Below, in pieces: positions 59,461-64,000 of a stretch of DNA of 64,000 nt; position 1 is the stretch's first letter, and each line of letters opens with the position of its first letter. A program made the translations under genes and the position numbers. The notes beneath the pieces are model-generated. The model did not search any database, was not told the DNA's origin, and saw only the letters and a list, made by a program, of their open reading frames with translations. The stretch is from positions 17,866,501 to 17,930,500 of the forward strand of contig CAMQGK010000327.1 of assembly GCA_947000775.1 (NCBI GenBank). Direction: 5' to 3'. The stretch is from Pterois miles (taxonomy: Eukaryota > Chordata > Actinopteri > Perciformes > Scorpaenidae).

Positions 59461-62400
59461 TGTGGAGTTGTCCATCAAGTCCTCCTGCAACCCCGCCACC
59501 CTCCACCCAACCATCGACCCCCCTTCTAAAGTTAGATCCTTGTCTTGCTGCCTCATTGCCCCTGACCCATGTTTGTTTGCCTACATGTCTCGTTTTACAA
59601 TGCAGAATCAAAACCTCTTTTTACCACCCAGGTCCCTCTTGAATGTGGGTATGTTTTGTGCATTGAAGAGAAAAAAGATTGGCCATTGATTGAGTATTGA
59701 TCAGGAGAGGAAGAATTGTGCCTTTGACTCTGATATTCTTGGTTTTTCCTTACTTTTGAGGCATAAAGTCTATTCCAGGCTACTGTGGAGCTGTTTTGCT
59801 ATTTAATTCCTGTCTTTTACTTTGACACTGCAAGTCAAAGCATGTACTTCAGGCCTAATTTGTCCTCCCGCAGCCTGAGCGCTCAGACCAGTGAATGCTA
59901 TTGTCCGGCCCCTGTTGGTCAACGACCCTCCCTCTCCTCTCCACAAGCCTCCATGGATGTGAATTGGCAGCGAGGTCATGTCCTCGCCTTGCTCCCAAAC
60001 ATGTGCATTGTCAGAGTTAACTGAGTAAATTTACTTTTGACTCAAGCCCATTCAGACCCTCACACAAACCACAACGGGATACAAAAAGATGAACTGCGAG
60101 CATACAAAAAGACAAGCTTTCCTTTCTGCAGAGATTTGCAGGAGAATCAGGAGGTGTACTTGTTAATCAGAGATGGTGAGGACCTGGGTCACCATCTGTA
60201 ACATAGACCAGGGGCAGTAAATGGATGAGGAGGGGTGAAAGGGCACCCTCAGACATTCCTTTAGAAAATAAACAGAACAAAAAGCGGGCTTCTCTGGACA
60301 GGTATTCCAAGCAGATCTATCAAGTTGACTTCAGTCCTTGCTGTTTATTGAGTTTGTAAATGCATTCAATGCAAAGTTGTTGTTTTTTTTACCCAGATAC
60401 AAAACACACCTTTAAGCAAAGTTTCTGCTGCAAATGAGATAAGTAACATTAGCAATGGCTTCATCCTCACATTTCAAACGTCCAGTTGGGAGTGAGTTTA
60501 ATGCAATTAGCAGGTTATCTGTGGTGAAGTGGAGGTGTCTGCTCTCTTCCTGTTGCCGTATGGTCTGACAGGAGGGAGGGATGGCTTTCTGTAGGACCAC
60601 AGAGGAAGAGACGGGCAGATGCCCCGTTAGAGGAAACACCCTGATCTTTTGTTACACTATGGTTGCTGTGTTTGGGGTTTATTATCTGTCTCAGCTTAAA
60701 CAGCAGCTGCCAGGTGTGACCAACCACCGCTCTCCTAAACATTTTTAGAGTTTTGGTTCTCTTTTGGCAAGTGATTTGTTTTTCCAAAATAAGTTTTTGA
60801 AAAATTGGATCACAGAAAAATAAAAGCAGTGACCTCTGGCATAAAGGCACAAACAAGTGTATTTAATGTTTGGGGCCGCCCCTGCCTTTGTGTTGAAGCC
60901 AGTGGTTCAATGAAAGGCGGCAGTAGGGGTCACTTCAGGCATCTGCTGCTCTCCTACACCACTCATCTGTCCATCTGTGTACACTGCTGCCCTTCTGTCC
61001 ACTCACTCACAGTCACACAAAAACATACAGAAAGAGACACTCCTTAATGTTGCGTGTGAATGCACATATTATACTGTAGACACGTATGCCTGTCAGGGTG
61101 TTTTTGTTCTGCATCTGTTTAGCGCAGAGAAGCACCACCTTGCATTTGGCTTGTGTTCTTGGCTGGAGAAAGGTGTCAAGCTTTATTATAGAGGGAACTA
61201 CAGTATCTGCAAACCATAATGGTGGGAACTAGAAGAAACCAGAGAAGGAGGGACCTCTCTAGAGGCAAAAAAAATCTGTGAGGAGAGAAGCAGTCGCTGA
61301 AAAATAAATAAGTTCTTGCTGGATTGTATCAGTAGCAGTTTAAAAGTCAGGTCTTGGCAGCGTCTAGGCTCCTCTTTTCTCTTCCCCTCTCTACATTTAA
61401 ATTGTATCCGTTCAACAAATCAAAGCACAAGATCTAAGTCCTCCCGATAAATTTTCTAATGCTCTTTAATGCCAGTTAAACAAATTTCTGCTTGCTTAGA
61501 GGTCCTTGCCGTCTGAAAGATCAACGTGATTTATGCCCTTCCTGTCGCTGATGAGGACATCACTGATAACAGAGAGGTTAAGTATGAGGAACATTTTCGT
61601 CTCCATACGAGCCAAGACTTTCTTTTACATCTTGGAGAGGCTCCCGGGACCTTCCACTCTGAGCAACACCTAGTAGATCTTCACTTATGCAGCCTCACAG
61701 ATCTCTAAAGAGGAGCCTCCACACACAGATGTGGGGTGTCAAGACTATTTGTGTTTCTGACAAAAAGGACCCGTCTCTTTGCCAACTTGGGTCTGCTTGG
61801 ACTAATATATCAGGACCAAGTTTCAAATAAACACAACTCTGTTTTTGCTCTCTCTGCCTTGCCATGGAGTGGAGGGACAATAAGGCGGTTGTGATGAAGA
61901 ACTTTATAGGAACATTTAACTTGAGAGTGAGGGATTGAAGCGGGTAAACAAAGCATTCCTTTCCCTTTCATCACCATTTAACTGTTCCCTTAACATTCAG
62001 TCTCACCTCCAGGCCAGTGCCCACCAGACCGGGGAACTTGTCAAATAAATATAAATCAAAAAGAAAAAAGGTTTATCCCACAAGTTACATGAAGCTGCTT
62101 AGAAATTTAGAAATGATTGTGCAACAGTACAGTATTTCTAATCCAGAATCAGCTGCAAATGTGGTTCAGAGAATTTCCCATAGTGCACTTGTGAGCAGCA
62201 GGGGATAGCATAGCACCCCGGCGATGGTGTTCCAGATACATAGCCTAGAGGGCCATTTGGTTATACTCAGGGGAATGGTTGTTGTGTCAGTCATTTGCAG
62301 CAACCACTAAAGAGTGCACTTAGCATCCTCTGTTTCCCCCTAGCAAACATGTGGGGAGTGACATGATACTGTACAAGAGCCTGGACAACATATAACATTT

Positions 62401-62470
62401 CAAAGCAATTTCCTAATTGTTTCCAGGCCAAGGTCGATAGACTATATGGAAGCAATCCCTTCTTTCAAAC
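59461..62470. other. unique sequence, no gene seen
   Basis: Several 60-113 codon frames on both strands (59374-59689, 60412-60856, 60805-61219) overlap and lack motifs or consistent splice borders. No dispersed repeat is recognised. Confidence 0.4.
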
Positions 62471-62486
62471 TTTTTTTTTTTTTTTT
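62471..62486. repeat. poly-T run
   Basis: Sixteen consecutive T. Confidence 0.9.
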
Positions 62487-63149
62487 GTTTCTTCATCCAC
62501 AGATTGGGAAACATTAAAGTGTTAAGTAAACTTGACCCAGGCAGGCTAATTCATTGGGAAATAGCTGGGGTTTGTACATTCAGTGCCATATCAATGACAG
62601 TCAGTCAGTGGATTTTCTTCTACTTGGATGGTCACCACATGTTTATTTGGCGCAATCCTGAGCCAGACAGTCACTGAATGGTGACATTTGTTGTCTATGA
62701 TGAGAGAAGAAAGATAGATTAGCTAGTATACCTGAAGGCAAACGTACATGTGCTCCATATGCACTGTACATATCTCAGAGGCTTCTGGTATTGGTTTTCT
62801 AAAAGCTTAAGCTTATAAAGTCTTGTTGAGTGATCTAAAATTCCCACAACTTAGTATTTTACTTAAAAAGTCATTCACCACATCTTAAACCATATGTTTT
62901 TTAAGATGTGTGTGTAATTTAAGCATATCTAATCATCCAGGAAGAATAAATAGAATTGTTTTTTTCTCAAATATGTATTGTAAATAGAAATAATAAAGGC
63001 TATAGAAAGTTATTCAGGCCTACGTATATTCATTTTTATTTATTTAAATCCATTGATTAAAATGCCAAGTTCTTGGCAAGTTTGGAGAAGCCGTACTCTC
63101 TTAAAAACACTAAAAATGAATGAAATGAGTGCTACAAATTAATCATCAG
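62487..63149. other. AT-rich sequence, no gene seen
   Basis: Lies beyond the proposed minus-strand polyadenylation site. TTTTATTTATTTAAATCC near 63034 gives a second AATAAA pair on the minus strand, which could be an alternative, more distal 3' end. Confidence 0.4.
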
Positions 63150-64000
63150 AAGTACCAGACTGGTAGACTTTGTTTTGAATTTTATTTGTACAGTAATGGT
63201 GTGGAATATTATCCAGTAATATATGTATATAAATGATCTTATATATCATTGTAAAAGCTCTTTACACTCTAACTGAATGCACCTCAAAACTCAGATCCTA
63301 TATGCAATTATGAGGTAGACATTAATAATGGTATTTCCACCCTCTGCAAAACAACAATATCGAATACACCTTAAATTACTCTTATCAATGTAAGAAATAT
63401 ATGATTATCATGGAACTCTGTACATCACAAATAATAAAATAATTATAGAATAGAAATTATACCGATTTGAGTGCATTTTGTATATTTACAAAGAAATGCC
63501 GCTTTCTCATTTCTTCATTCGTTGCACTTTGTAAAGTTTTCGACTGTACAAATATTTACAGCTCAAAAAAAATAATGAACAGCAGTGCATTCAAAGCTAA
63601 TGTGCATTTAAATATCGTCTCGTTTGCGAGTCTTTTTTTTCTTATATGTTCGTCATCAGAGAAGACAAACTCTCTCGCTGACCGACCACGTGTCCTTGGC
63701 GCAGTCAGGTGTGGAAGTGCATTTCGTAAAAGATGCAGACTTTTGAGCAAAAAGTTCGCCTCAGTAATGTGTGCTTTTTCTACAACAGGGCCCCAGTCAG
63801 GCACAAGTCTGGTTTTGTGTCCTTTCTGTCCACAGAGGCGCACGACGCCTCTCCCAGCGCCTCTCGACTGGTCTCCAGTAAGGCAAAAATCTCTTGAAGG
63901 CATTACCACTACCATCTTATCTCCTCTTCTCAGACCAGTCTGTGTGTGTGTTTGGTAGATTAGACATTCACCCCCTTTATTTGGAAAACAGGCCTGTAAT
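63150..64000 (-). other. probable 3' UTR of a minus-strand gene running off the right edge
   Basis: Read on the minus strand, an AT-rich, repeat-free stretch ends in TTACTGTACAAATAAAATTC, with an AATAAA at 63181-63186 and T/GT-rich sequence after it. Upstream are two TGTAAATA Pumilio-type sites (about 63477-63491 and 63551-63562) and CTACCTCA, a perfect let-7 seed match (about 63312-63319). Such sites are typical of regulated 3' UTRs. From the right edge to 63556 one minus frame is open for about 148 codons, but the plus strand is also open there and neither product has a recognisable domain. I cannot name the gene. Confidence 0.42.

Noticed and set aside
63467..63958. 163-codon plus-strand protein at the right edge
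   Set aside because: Overlaps an equally open minus frame, starts in AT-rich low-complexity sequence and ends in a GT run; the 3' UTR reading explains the region better.

Overview
The window reads as nuclear DNA from a ray-finned fish, most likely a spiny-rayed (percomorph) teleost. It has very many CA/GT and TA dinucleotide arrays, tRNA-headed SINEs whose tail ends in ACTAATAAAGGAATATC, and several short interspersed repeats that I recognise from memory of teleost genomes. Those repeats carry ends such as AGTACTTCTTCC or the core ACTACTTGGTTAGG. No open frame looks like a complete protein, and there is no sign of bacterial, phage or plasmid organisation. I assign no protein-coding gene with confidence.

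Layout. 0-1.2 kb: a TA array split by a tRNA-derived SINE. 3.5-5 kb: two minus-strand SINE pieces. 5-15 kb: mostly unique sequence with CA/GT arrays and a 26-base G run. 15.0-15.7 kb: a repeat interrupted by another repeat, whose relative lies at 34.1-35.4 kb. 16-23 kb: the most gene-desert-like part, with several unique, balanced-composition blocks rich in ATTA-type motifs; I list these as candidate conserved regulatory elements. 23.2-24.1 kb: a transposon-like repeat with another inserted inside it. 28.0 kb: a short signal-peptide-like reading frame. 28.2-33 kb: a second copy of the 23-kb repeat, a LINE tail relic, a large teleost repeat, and a block saturated with AGTATACTT-like words. 37.7 kb: a LINE reverse-transcriptase relic with an intact YADDT motif. 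38.2-50.8 kb: a cluster of at least seven pieces of one short element group, three of them with recognisable inverted ends, and one interrupted by a different element. 53.0 kb: another tRNA SINE. 54-62 kb: unique sequence with candidate regulatory blocks. 63.2-64.0 kb: sequence that looks like the 3' untranslated region of a minus-strand gene whose body lies beyond the right edge.

How it fits together. The simplest reading is an intergenic or large-intron regulatory landscape next to a minus-strand gene, broken up by small transposons and microsatellites. Weaker signs of transcribed units are a possible secreted-peptide first exon (28.03 kb), a possible minus-strand terminal exon (36.2-36.4 kb) and two splice-site-bounded micro-exon candidates (16.65 and 54.15 kb). 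All statements about conservation or family names beyond what is visible here are inference or memory; no database search was possible.
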